Below are positions 17,627 through 25,389 of a stretch of DNA of 64,000 nucleotides, piece after piece (position 1 is the stretch's first letter; each line of letters begins with the position of its first letter). The stretch comes from Dyadobacter koreensis (lineage in GTDB: Bacteria > Bacteroidota > Bacteroidia > Cytophagales > Spirosomataceae): contig NZ_FNXY01000002.1 in the NCBI RefSeq assembly GCF_900108855.1, forward strand, positions 186,001 to 250,000. Direction: 5' to 3'. The translations under genes were made by a program, and so were the position numbers. The notes beneath the pieces are model-generated. The model was not told the DNA's origin. It searched no databases and was given only the letters and a program-made list of their open reading frames with translations.

Positions 17627-17810
17627 AGAAATGGAGATAGTTGTGTGTTAGTGATACAATTATAAAAAAATAACCTCTAATTATGAAATCATTGTTATAA
17701 TTATTTATTGCAATATAAAGCCTGTACCATAAAAAAGTGCCTTGTTATTTATTCAAATAGAAAAATATAATTAATTTATACCGGATTCAATAAAATGTAA
17801 GTAAGATATT

Positions 17811-17818
17811 CAAATATA
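17811..17818 (-). promoter_or_regulatory. Possible internal -7 element before the sugar transferase
   Basis: On the minus strand TATATTTG fits TAnnTTTG, about 185 bases upstream of the sugar-transferase start. There is no clear -33 element and the region is A+T-rich, so a chance match is likely. Confidence 0.2.
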
Positions 17819-17849
17819 TCACATCAGACTTAATGAAATAATCTTATAG

Positions 17850-18563
17850 TTATTTCAGTTTTTCGGCAAGAACATGATATCCTATTGTGAATCTTTTTTC
17901 ACTATCATACCTATCGAATATCGGAGCTAAAATGGCAGTTAATAAAATTATAGGTGTTAGAATAAGCCAAATAGGGAAATATAAGAAGGAGATAATATTT
18001 TTGAATGGGTGATTCATTCGTATAAATCTGATACCTTCTTGGGCAAAAAAACGATTGAAAAGACCATTTTCCTCTACAGATATATTTGCGAAATTATTTT
18101 TTCCGAGAAAGTGCTTGTACCAGAAAGGAGTATAGCCGCCATAAAAGTGATACGGCTCTTGGTGTATTCCAGATTGTAACGGTGCGGTAAGTATTAGTTT
18201 GCCACCAGGTTTGAGAATTCGCGCAAACTCTGCTACAACAGGTATTGGTTCAGGAATATGTTCAAAAACTTCGGTGCAGATGATAACGTCAAATGATGCG
18301 TCTGGAACCGGAATTTCTTTGATATCACTTACGTAATCAATCTGACCGTAATCTTTTCCCAACAGCTGGTCAGATCTCAACTGAACAAAATCATGTGTTT
18401 TATATTCACAATGTTTAAATAAGCTACGATACGGGCAAGAGCCAGCTCCAACATCTAAAACACGAGAATTGTCAGGGATTTGTTTCACGATCTTTATAAT
18501 CCATTGATCACGTTCGTATTGATTGAACCTAAATAATTTTCTGAACCAGCTTTTTTGTAACAT
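17850..18563 (-). CDS. Class I SAM-dependent methyltransferase
   Basis: 237 residues from the ATG at 18563; a TTG 45 bases upstream in the same frame is a less likely start. Motif I is VLDVGAGSCPYR, followed by the acidic loop of motif II and DVIICTEVFEHIPEP, the pattern of Methyltransf_11-type enzymes. LKPGGKLILTAPL matches the later core strand. A C-terminal hydrophobic stretch (about residues 185-215) could associate with the membrane. In a polysaccharide locus the likely job is O-methylation of a sugar or a chain-end modification. The acceptor is not identifiable. Confidence 0.85.
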   Translation of the reverse strand: MLQKSWFRKLFRFNQYERDQWIIKIVKQIPDNSRVLDVGAGSCPYRSLFKHCEYKTHDFVQLRSDQLLGKDYGQIDYVSDIKEIPVPDASFDVIICTEVFEHIPEPIPVVAEFARILKPGGKLILTAPLQSGIHQEPYHFYGGYTPFWYKHFLGKNNFANISVEENGLFNRFFAQEGIRFIRMNHPFKNIISFLYFPIWLILTPIILLTAILAPIFDRYDSEKRFTIGYHVLAEKLK

Positions 18564-18685
18564 TATAAAGATATTTATTAGTGTATAGTAGAAAAAACAG
18601 CAATTCAAGATGGACAGTCTAATAAATCGCTGATAACTAAAATAGTTTATAGGAGGTAGAATCTATTTTATGCTCTGTCCAGCCT

Positions 18686-19363
18686 CTATTTTGCTATAAC
18701 CACACTTCCCCAGCCATCTGCTGTGGGCGTGTAAGGTATTTTGTTCTCATTGCAAAAATCAAGAACTGCTTTATTTGCACCTGAATATTCTTGGTTGTTA
18801 AAATCATGGACAAATATGTATCCACCTGAGCTTAATTTTGGGTAAAAATATTTCAATCCTTCATAAATTGGTTGGTACAAATCAGCATCTATACTTACAA
18901 ACGCAAAGGATAAATCGTTACTCAAACCAGCTGTTGTATTTGGAAAGAATCCTTTATGAACTAAACACTTATCTGGGGAATACATTTTGCTTAAAACGAG
19001 CTCCACACTTGTATCAGAAAAATTTTGATCACCCGTAGAAAATTTATTTTTTTTCTCATTTTCGACATCTCTGACATCAAATCCTTCAAAGGTGTCAAAC
19101 AAATGTAAAGGACGGTCTGGAAATATTCTATTCAAATATTTAGCAAATTCGCCTTTAAAAACGCCAAGTTCTGCAATCTGTCCTTTTACATTATTTTTTA
19201 TTATTTCATGAGCTAATAAATCTAAAGTTGCAGTACGAGTATAGTCCATCCTTTCTGAAAGACTGATATATCTCTCTCTTCCCAAATTGTTGTTTGGCCT
19301 GGTTAGTGCCAGGTTAAAATTATTTAATACTTGTTGGACTAATTTTAGAACGCTTCTTTTCAT
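18686..19363 (-). CDS. TylF/MycF-type O-methyltransferase
   Basis: 225 residues from the ATG at 19363. A TTG at 19411 that overlaps the preceding stop is possible but less likely. Motif I is IAELGVFKGEFAKYL, followed by HLFDTFEGFD, typical of the macrocin-O-methyltransferase (TylF) family. The metal-binding acidic residues appear as SIDADLYQP and FVHDFNNQEY. TylF relatives methylate deoxysugar hydroxyls of macrolides, and many are found in O-antigen and capsule loci. It follows the GmhA gene directly, so a methylated heptose or neighbouring sugar is a reasonable inference. Confidence 0.85.
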   Translation of the reverse strand: MKRSVLKLVQQVLNNFNLALTRPNNNLGRERYISLSERMDYTRTATLDLLAHEIIKNNVKGQIAELGVFKGEFAKYLNRIFPDRPLHLFDTFEGFDVRDVENEKKNKFSTGDQNFSDTSVELVLSKMYSPDKCLVHKGFFPNTTAGLSNDLSFAFVSIDADLYQPIYEGLKYFYPKLSSGGYIFVHDFNNQEYSGANKAVLDFCNENKIPYTPTADGWGSVVIAK

Positions 19364-19407
19364 GAGGAAGTTTAATTTATGTGTATAGGTGATGTAATGT
19401 GGTATTA

Positions 19408-19968
19408 TCAATCAATTGCTTCCAGTATCTTCATCATTAAGTGGACCAATATCATGTGAATATCTTCTGAAATTTGCATGTCATTCCGATTGGCATTAAC
19501 ACTGTAAGTTGCCAGCTTTTTCAATTTTCCCCCATCAAAACCTGTGATACCAACGGTGGTGTTACCCTGTCCGTTTGCAAATTCAATAGCTTTAATAATA
19601 TTTTTTGAGTTGCCGCTTCCTGATATTCCGACGACGACATCACCTGTTTCAATGAAATTTTTTAACTGCTCTACAAACACGTCATCGTATGACATGTCGT
19701 TGGAGTAGGCTAGCATTATGGGTATGTTATCCGTAAGGGCAATAATTTTATGCCTTTTCTCTTTACCTAATGACGCACCCTTATTTATATCGCAAGCAAA
19801 ATGAGTCGCGGTTGATCCGCTGCCGCCGTTTCCGAAGATAAAAACTTTATTGCCGTTTTGTCGGGCTTGTTCAAGAATCGATGCGAACTTTACGATTTCT
19901 TGCTTATCTAAATTATCAAGAGTTTCTTTTAGTTCTTCAATGTAATTTGTTACAAAGTTCTCTGTCAT
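19408..19968 (-). CDS. gmhA: SIS-domain sedoheptulose-7-phosphate isomerase
   Basis: 186 residues from the ATG at 19968; a TTG 42 bases upstream would overlap hddA and is less likely. The single SIS domain has FGNGGSGSTATHFACD, ALTDNIPIMLAYSND and GISGSGNSKNI, the GmhA pattern. It converts D-sedoheptulose 7-phosphate to D-glycero-D-manno-heptose 7-phosphate, the first step towards activated heptose. It sits immediately after hddA and the hddC-gmhB fusion, which supplies the remaining steps of the GDP-heptose route. The identification is strong because of this set. Confidence 0.92.
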   Translation of the reverse strand: MTENFVTNYIEELKETLDNLDKQEIVKFASILEQARQNGNKVFIFGNGGSGSTATHFACDINKGASLGKEKRHKIIALTDNIPIMLAYSNDMSYDDVFVEQLKNFIETGDVVVGISGSGNSKNIIKAIEFANGQGNTTVGITGFDGGKLKKLATYSVNANRNDMQISEDIHMILVHLMMKILEAID

Positions 19969-19993
19969 GTTATATATGTTATAGTATATGTAT

Positions 19994-20977
19994 CTACTTC
20001 TGGTCTGCAAAAACTATTGTACTTCCACTAAAATCAAATCGGAAGGGGAGTTCATTAAGTTCGGCTAAAGCAATTCTTACAGCCGTTTGTTTTTCTTTTT
20101 GAACGTAAAATAAAAGGAAGCCACCTCCGCCCGCACCCAATAATTTTCCACCTTCGGCACCGGCAGCACGCGCTTTTTCATAGTAAAAATCAATTTGAGG
20201 ATTGGATATTTGCGATGCCATTTCTTTCTTATATAGCCACCCTGCATGCAATATATCTCCGAAAGTGCTTATATTATTTGTCTGTAACTCTTTTTGGAGA
20301 TCATATGCCAGCTTAACCATCTTGTGTAGATTATTGTTTTTCTTTTCGTCGCTAATAATATTTTGACGCTGCTCCGATAAAATAGCACTCGCACTTCTGG
20401 TATTGCCCAGATAAAACATGAGCAAATTACTTTCCAATTCCTTCTGTTTGTCAATATCAATATGAATTTTGTTAATTACAACTTGTTCATCTTGTTTAAA
20501 CTCAATGAAATTAAGACCGCCAACTGCACATGCATATTGATCTTGTTTTCCGATTGGTTCCCCGAGCTGTTCAATTTCGACTTCGCAAGCAGCTTTTGCA
20601 ATTGCCTCCCTATTAATGAACCTTCCAAGATAAGCTTGAGACAGGTTTATTAAGCCAGATGTGAAGGCAGATGATGAACCTAACCCCGTCCCAGACGGAA
20701 TATCAGCACTAGAATTAAAGTCAACCCCGGAGATATTTAAATTAGTAAATACCTGACGAATAATTCTATGTTGAATTTCGTCAATCTTATCTACCAACTC
20801 ATTATGAGAATACTTTAAAAATATTTTCTGATCATTGAAGTATGGGTGCATGGAAAGATACACATATTTGTCTATCGTTACACTTAATACCGCACCGCCG
20901 TAATTACTGTAATATTCCTTCAAATCACTGCCACCGCCTGCAAAGCTGATTCTGAATGGAGTTCGGGATATAATCAT
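19994..20977 (-). CDS. hddA: D-glycero-alpha-D-manno-heptose 7-phosphate kinase
   Basis: 327 residues, a GHMP-family kinase. It starts with ISRTPFRISFAGGGSDL, has the ATP-binding motif PSGTGLGSSSAF and a C-terminal KLLGAGGGGFLLFY. HddA phosphorylates heptose 7-phosphate at C1 in the alpha configuration, on the GDP-heptose branch rather than the ADP-heptose (HldE) branch. Its start codon overlaps the stop of the hddC-gmhB fusion gene by four bases (ATGA), which suggests translational coupling. The neighbours GmhA, GmhB and HddC complete the pathway and make a fucokinase or galactokinase assignment unlikely. Confidence 0.92.
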   Translation of the reverse strand: MIISRTPFRISFAGGGSDLKEYYSNYGGAVLSVTIDKYVYLSMHPYFNDQKIFLKYSHNELVDKIDEIQHRIIRQVFTNLNISGVDFNSSADIPSGTGLGSSSAFTSGLINLSQAYLGRFINREAIAKAACEVEIEQLGEPIGKQDQYACAVGGLNFIEFKQDEQVVINKIHIDIDKQKELESNLLMFYLGNTRSASAILSEQRQNIISDEKKNNNLHKMVKLAYDLQKELQTNNISTFGDILHAGWLYKKEMASQISNPQIDFYYEKARAAGAEGGKLLGAGGGGFLLFYVQKEKQTAVRIALAELNELPFRFDFSGSTIVFADQK

Positions 20978-22275
20978 TTAGAATTTTTATTATTTGAGAG
21001 AATCCAGTTTACAGCATGACCTAGGCCAGGTGCAACAAAATCAGGTGTTACATCATAACGCTTATCCTTACCTGCATATCCTGTTTCAACTAATACTGAG
21101 GTGAGACCAGCATTTTTGGCTGTCCTGATATCGGTCGTAGTATCACCAATAAAAAAAGATTTGGACAAATCAATGTTATACTCAGCTTTCGCCTTTAAGA
21201 TCATTCCAATCTCAGGTTTTCGACAGTCACAGGATATTTTAAGTTCGGCGACCTCACCTTCGAATCCTTTTTCTGGATGGTGGGGGCAAAAGTATATTTG
21301 ATTTAAGAAAGCTTTTTCTTGACCCAAGCTTGTTTCTAGAAGTTTATGAACCTCTTTTAATTTTTCAATACTAAGAAACCCTTTCGCGATACCGGGTTGA
21401 TTTGTAACCACAACCGCAAGGTACTCTGATTGGTTAATACGGCGTATTGCATCTGAAACACCAGGTAAAATTTCGAAATCTTCCACTCTTCTCAAATTGT
21501 CGACCTCTCTATTGATGACGCCGTCCCGGTCTAAAAAAATGGCCGGTCTTTTATTTCCCCGGTTCCAGTTGGCAACCTTTCCACTACTATAATCTTTCTC
21601 GACTTTATGTAAACGGTCAGGTGTTCCTAAATCCTTTATATATTCTGGGGTATTGTACGCACGTAATCGTTCGCCATGGTCTAAAACCAGCGGAAATATA
21701 TCCTTCCCAAAATCTGAAGAAATATCGCTTTTTATATACTTAAAAATCTTCGGGCTTAAAATATATACAGCAGCGTTTACCAAATTTTCATACAGTAGCC
21801 CCTCTGGATGCGGTTTTGATATAAAGCGTGTAATTAAGTCACCTTCACGTTCTACCAAGTCACTATCATAGGGATGATCGTTAGGATGGACGATTAATGA
21901 TCCTAATGATGGAGCTTGTCTGTCAAAATCCTGAAACCGTTTTATGTCAAAATCCATCACGACATCACCATAAAGAACAAGAAATCGTTCCTTTAAGCTT
22001 GGCTCTAACTGTTTCAAAGCGCCGGAAGTACCCAATGGAATATCTTCGCGACAATAACTGACCTGCATATCCCATTGCGAACCATTTCCAAAATATCCTT
22101 CAATTTTTTCAGAAAGATAGCCGGTCAGCATAATAACCTGATTTATACCATATCTTTTTAACAGGAGAAGCTGATGTTCCAATAAAGGTTTTCCGGCTAC
22201 GGATACCATTGGCTTGGGTAAATCATCTAGACCAAGTCTGGTTCCTTTTCCCCCTGCTAGAATTACGGCAATCAT
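20974..22275 (-). CDS. HddC-GmhB fusion: heptose-1-phosphate guanylyltransferase and heptose bisphosphate phosphatase
   Basis: 433 residues in two enzyme domains. Residues 1 to about 235 form a nucleotidyltransferase with AVILAGGKGTRLG, KPMVSVAGKPLLEHQ and VLYGDVVMD, matching HddC, which makes GDP-D-glycero-alpha-D-manno-heptose. From about residue 243 there is a HAD phosphatase with the nucleophile motif FLDRDGVINRE (Asp249, Asp251), VVTNQPGIAKG, a GmhB-type zinc loop (CPHH...CDCRKP) and FIGDTTTDI. GmhB removes the C7 phosphate, so the two activities are consecutive steps. The gene overlaps the epimerase gene upstream and hddA downstream by 4 bases each. The frame has no internal break, so this is a true fusion. 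Confidence 0.93.
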   Translation of the reverse strand: MIAVILAGGKGTRLGLDDLPKPMVSVAGKPLLEHQLLLLKRYGINQVIMLTGYLSEKIEGYFGNGSQWDMQVSYCREDIPLGTSGALKQLEPSLKERFLVLYGDVVMDFDIKRFQDFDRQAPSLGSLIVHPNDHPYDSDLVEREGDLITRFISKPHPEGLLYENLVNAAVYILSPKIFKYIKSDISSDFGKDIFPLVLDHGERLRAYNTPEYIKDLGTPDRLHKVEKDYSSGKVANWNRGNKRPAIFLDRDGVINREVDNLRRVEDFEILPGVSDAIRRINQSEYLAVVVTNQPGIAKGFLSIEKLKEVHKLLETSLGQEKAFLNQIYFCPHHPEKGFEGEVAELKISCDCRKPEIGMILKAKAEYNIDLSKSFFIGDTTTDIRTAKNAGLTSVLVETGYAGKDKRYDVTPDFVAPGLGHAVNWILSNNKNSK

Positions 22276-23234
22276 AAGTTAATGATTTGAGGAGTAAGAA
22301 GTAGTATCTGTTGGACAGCTTTTCGTACGGCCTCCGTTGAAGAATGTTTTGCCTTCCATCCAAGATTTTGGATCTTGGTAAGATCATATTCAAACTCCGG
22401 AACATCGCCAATCCATCCAGTATTACCGCCAGTAAATCTAATCTCACGATCGAGCCCTGCTTCTTTTAATACGATTTCAGCCATTTCTTTAACTTTTGTT
22501 CTGGAATCGACTCCGATATTAAATATATTTATTTGATCAGAAGTATTATTCCAAACAAAAAGAATAGCTTCTACCAAATCCTTTACATAGACATAAGGCT
22601 TATTTTGTTCGCCGTTTCCAAGAACTTCTAAAAATATATGATTTTTGTATGCCTTTCTTATGAAGTCAAAAATGGCTCCGTGGGTAGCTCTTTCTCCTAC
22701 AACATTTGGGAAACGAACAATCCATGCCTGAATCTGATAATTTGCAACATACGAAGATATTATAGCCTCCGAGGCAAGCTTAGATGCTCCATAATGTGAA
22801 ACAGGGAGCAACGGGCCAAAATTTTCTGTTAGCTTTTTTCCCGCCGGATCGCCATAAATTGCAGAAGTTGATGCAAATACAATCTTTCGGACACCATAAA
22901 TTCTCATCATTTCGAGAACTCTATAAGTCGTTAAAAAGGTATTATTCACATCTACTTCGGGCTTGGTATGGCTGATAGCGATATCAGAATTAGCGGCCAG
23001 ATGAAAAACAATCTCGAAATTTGACTTTGCAAAAACATCCGAAACAAATCCTTCATCTAAAATATCGCCTTGAATAAATTCGAAATTACCGTTGCCTGAT
23101 AAGTGTTCTATGTTGGCAAGCCTGCCCAAGGACAAGTTGTCTAGTACTGTTATGTGATTTTCGTTATTTTGTAATAGTGCGTCGCAAAGATGGCTTCCTA
23201 TAAATCCAGCTCCACCTGTGATTAGTATTTTCAT
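22272..23234 (-). CDS. NAD-dependent epimerase/dehydratase (extended SDR)
   Basis: 320 residues. The Rossmann motif ILITGGAGFIGSHL is at the N-terminus. The catalytic Ser/Tyr/Lys triad appears as FASTSAIYG and YGASK, and RFPNVVGERATHG follows. The sequence is GalE-like, so a nucleotide-sugar 4-epimerase or related activity is the best guess; action on GDP-heptose would fit the neighbours but is inference. It overlaps the hddC-gmhB gene by 4 bases and is therefore likely to be co-translated with the heptose module. Confidence 0.88.
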   Translation of the reverse strand: MKILITGGAGFIGSHLCDALLQNNENHITVLDNLSLGRLANIEHLSGNGNFEFIQGDILDEGFVSDVFAKSNFEIVFHLAANSDIAISHTKPEVDVNNTFLTTYRVLEMMRIYGVRKIVFASTSAIYGDPAGKKLTENFGPLLPVSHYGASKLASEAIISSYVANYQIQAWIVRFPNVVGERATHGAIFDFIRKAYKNHIFLEVLGNGEQNKPYVYVKDLVEAILFVWNNTSDQINIFNIGVDSRTKVKEMAEIVLKEAGLDREIRFTGGNTGWIGDVPEFEYDLTKIQNLGWKAKHSSTEAVRKAVQQILLLTPQIINL

Positions 23235-23307
23235 TATGTTAATAGTTTGTATATAAGCAAGTTATATAGTAAGTGAAAAGAGAATTCGACCAGACTCTGT
23301 ATCGATT

Positions 23308-24099
23308 CTATGCCAATTTTTTATAAATATAATTTTGTAAAGAAATCGGGGTGAGGATATATAAATAGATCGAAAGGATTCCAACGGTACTTTCAAAAAG
23401 ATATTGAAATGAAAAATATTTCTTTTTAAGTTTAAGATTCATTTTCCAGTTTAACTTATCTCTTTTTTCACCAGTTGCCATTCGATAATCCATTAGCACT
23501 TGTTGAAGATTGTGAAGTTCAATTTTATTTGCGCTTGCTCTTAGCCATAATTCGTAATCTTCTGCTCTCTTAAAATCTGTGTTGTATGTCCCTATCTTGT
23601 CGAAAATATCTTTCCGAATCATGACAACGCTGTGACAAAGAGGGTTTCGAAGATGTAGGTATTTACGAATACTCTTATCAGTTTCAGGGTAATTACGCAT
23701 TTTTATATGATTGCCTTGGTCATCGATGTAGTTGATATTACACCCGAGAATACCAATGGATTGGTTTTTCTCAAGAAACTCGACCTGGCATCTTATACGG
23801 TTCGGAAATTGAATGTCATCAGCATCAGCTCTGGCGATATATTTGCCGCTAGCCATGGCTAGCCCGTCATTCAATGCTTGCGGTAGTCCTCCTGTGTGCT
23901 TGGTTCTTAAAATTTTGACTCTGGAATCTGATTTGAAAAAATCTAAGGCCTCTATACTCGATAATTTATTGCTGTCATCGACGATTATTATTTCAAGATT
24001 AGAATAATCCTGATTGATAATACTGTTCATGCTTTCATGAATATGAACAGGAGAGTCATTATATACGGGATATAGGACGGTTACAAGAGGAAATTCCAT
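23308..24099 (-). CDS. Family 2 glycosyltransferase
   Basis: 263 residues, GT-A fold. The start VTVLYPVYNDSP and IIIVDDSN are family 2 features. ARADADDIQFPNR holds the metal-binding Asp-x-Asp, and EDYELWLRA fits the catalytic-base region. A hydrophobic stretch near the C-terminus (about residues 235-256) could tether it to the inner membrane. It would add one sugar to the lipid-linked repeat. The donor is unknown; GDP-heptose is one candidate. Confidence 0.9.
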   Translation of the reverse strand: MEFPLVTVLYPVYNDSPVHIHESMNSIINQDYSNLEIIIVDDSNKLSSIEALDFFKSDSRVKILRTKHTGGLPQALNDGLAMASGKYIARADADDIQFPNRIRCQVEFLEKNQSIGILGCNINYIDDQGNHIKMRNYPETDKSIRKYLHLRNPLCHSVVMIRKDIFDKIGTYNTDFKRAEDYELWLRASANKIELHNLQQVLMDYRMATGEKRDKLNWKMNLKLKKKYFSFQYLFESTVGILSIYLYILTPISLQNYIYKKLA

Positions 24100-24141
24100 T
24101 TATAATGTTAAGTGTGTAAAGTATTTAGCTTTTAAAGCGTA

Positions 24142-24149
24142 CAAATATA
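24142..24149 (-). promoter_or_regulatory. Possible -7 element before the family 2 glycosyltransferase and heptose genes
   Basis: On the minus strand TATATTTG fits TAnnTTTG, about 43 bases before the start of the glycosyltransferase gene, in the longest gap (142 bases) of this part of the locus. The nearest TTG is only 11 bases upstream, so support is weak. Confidence 0.3.
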
Positions 24150-24241
24150 ATCGTATTAAGCAAAAATAATGAGATAATGGTATGTTAAAATTTGAGGAAG
24201 GTACATAATTAAATATTTACTGTTTCAGTCGGTCGTCCGGA

Positions 24242-25354
24242 TTACGTTGGTTGACGATCACTAGACTTTGAAATACACATCTCATATAGATGAAAGTATT
24301 GTTGGCGCATGTTTTCCCAATTATATTTTTGAGCATACGTCAGACAATTAGACTTTAAAATATCGTACTTGTTACTATCTGTAATATCACTAAAAGCTTT
24401 AATCTCATTTACCTCTTTGAAAATAAACCCTAAATTCTCTCTTTGAATTACTTCCTTAAAAATTGGAATATCAGATGCAACAATAGGTAGTCCGTAAGCA
24501 ATACTGTCTTTTAGTGTTCCGGCCCCACCTGTGTAGGTTTCTAAATAGGGAAGGAGCATAAAACTGTGTGATCGAACAAGATCGATTAATTCTTCGTCGG
24601 TAATAAACTTATTGATTATTTCTAAATTTGGGTGATTCAGATTTAGTATTCTTGGATCATGTATTTTACCTGCAATAGTGATATTCAAATCCAACGTTTT
24701 CGAATTCGACAAAAACTCAAAAATTCCTTTGTCTTCTCGTATTTGCCCGTAGATTAGGAATTTGGCAGTACTATTATTTTTTGTCTGATTATTATTGTGC
24801 GAAACCTCTGGACAAGGGTAATTGATAACGTAAATTGCCTTTACATATTTATTTCCTATTAAGGAAATTAATTGGTTTCTGTGATGTTCATAATGAGTAA
24901 CAAACGTAGCTCCCATCATTGCAGCCTTCCTTAACGTATATTGATAAACTAATCTTTGAAGATATGATATTGCATCTTTCAATTTGTTAGCGTATCTCAT
25001 CCTTTCAATAGAGTGAATGGTAATTATTAATAGTGGAATGTGATTTCTCTTAAATAACAGCAGGTAAAAAAAAGAAAACGGTTCGAATTCTAACAAATGA
25101 GCCACAGAAGGTTTTTCATCCACTAATTTTGAATAAGCTTTAAAGGAATCTAAAAAGCGACCTTTTATAAAATCAGTAAAAGTTCTGAAGTCTTTTTCCT
25201 CCGCCTCTAAAAATGTGGAATTTGGGTAACTTTGTTTTTTCGATGAACAGTATATGTAGAAAAAATCATTGGAAATCAAATTTTCAAAATATTGTCTATA
25301 ATGTCCCTTCCAGGAAAGATATTGTTCAACTATGAAAAGCTTTTTTTTAATCAT
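24242..25354 (-). CDS. Glycosyltransferase, GT-B fold (family 4-like)
   Basis: 370 residues. The N-terminal part (LFIVEQYLSWKGHYRQYFENL) is of the type that binds the acceptor. The C-terminal half has FLIYGQIREDKGIFEFL and the donor-binding region LLPYLETYTGGAGTLKDSIA, then GLPIVASDIPIFKEVI, the pattern of GT-B retaining enzymes. It probably adds a sugar to the undecaprenyl-linked oligosaccharide on the cytoplasmic face. With the family 2 enzyme and the initiating transferase, only three transferases are visible in the locus. Confidence 0.85.
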   Translation of the reverse strand: MIKKKLFIVEQYLSWKGHYRQYFENLISNDFFYIYCSSKKQSYPNSTFLEAEEKDFRTFTDFIKGRFLDSFKAYSKLVDEKPSVAHLLEFEPFSFFYLLLFKRNHIPLLIITIHSIERMRYANKLKDAISYLQRLVYQYTLRKAAMMGATFVTHYEHHRNQLISLIGNKYVKAIYVINYPCPEVSHNNNQTKNNSTAKFLIYGQIREDKGIFEFLSNSKTLDLNITIAGKIHDPRILNLNHPNLEIINKFITDEELIDLVRSHSFMLLPYLETYTGGAGTLKDSIAYGLPIVASDIPIFKEVIQRENLGFIFKEVNEIKAFSDITDSNKYDILKSNCLTYAQKYNWENMRQQYFHLYEMCISKSSDRQPT

Positions 25355-25389
25355 ATAGATATAGTTGATAATCGCAGTGAAGATGGAGT

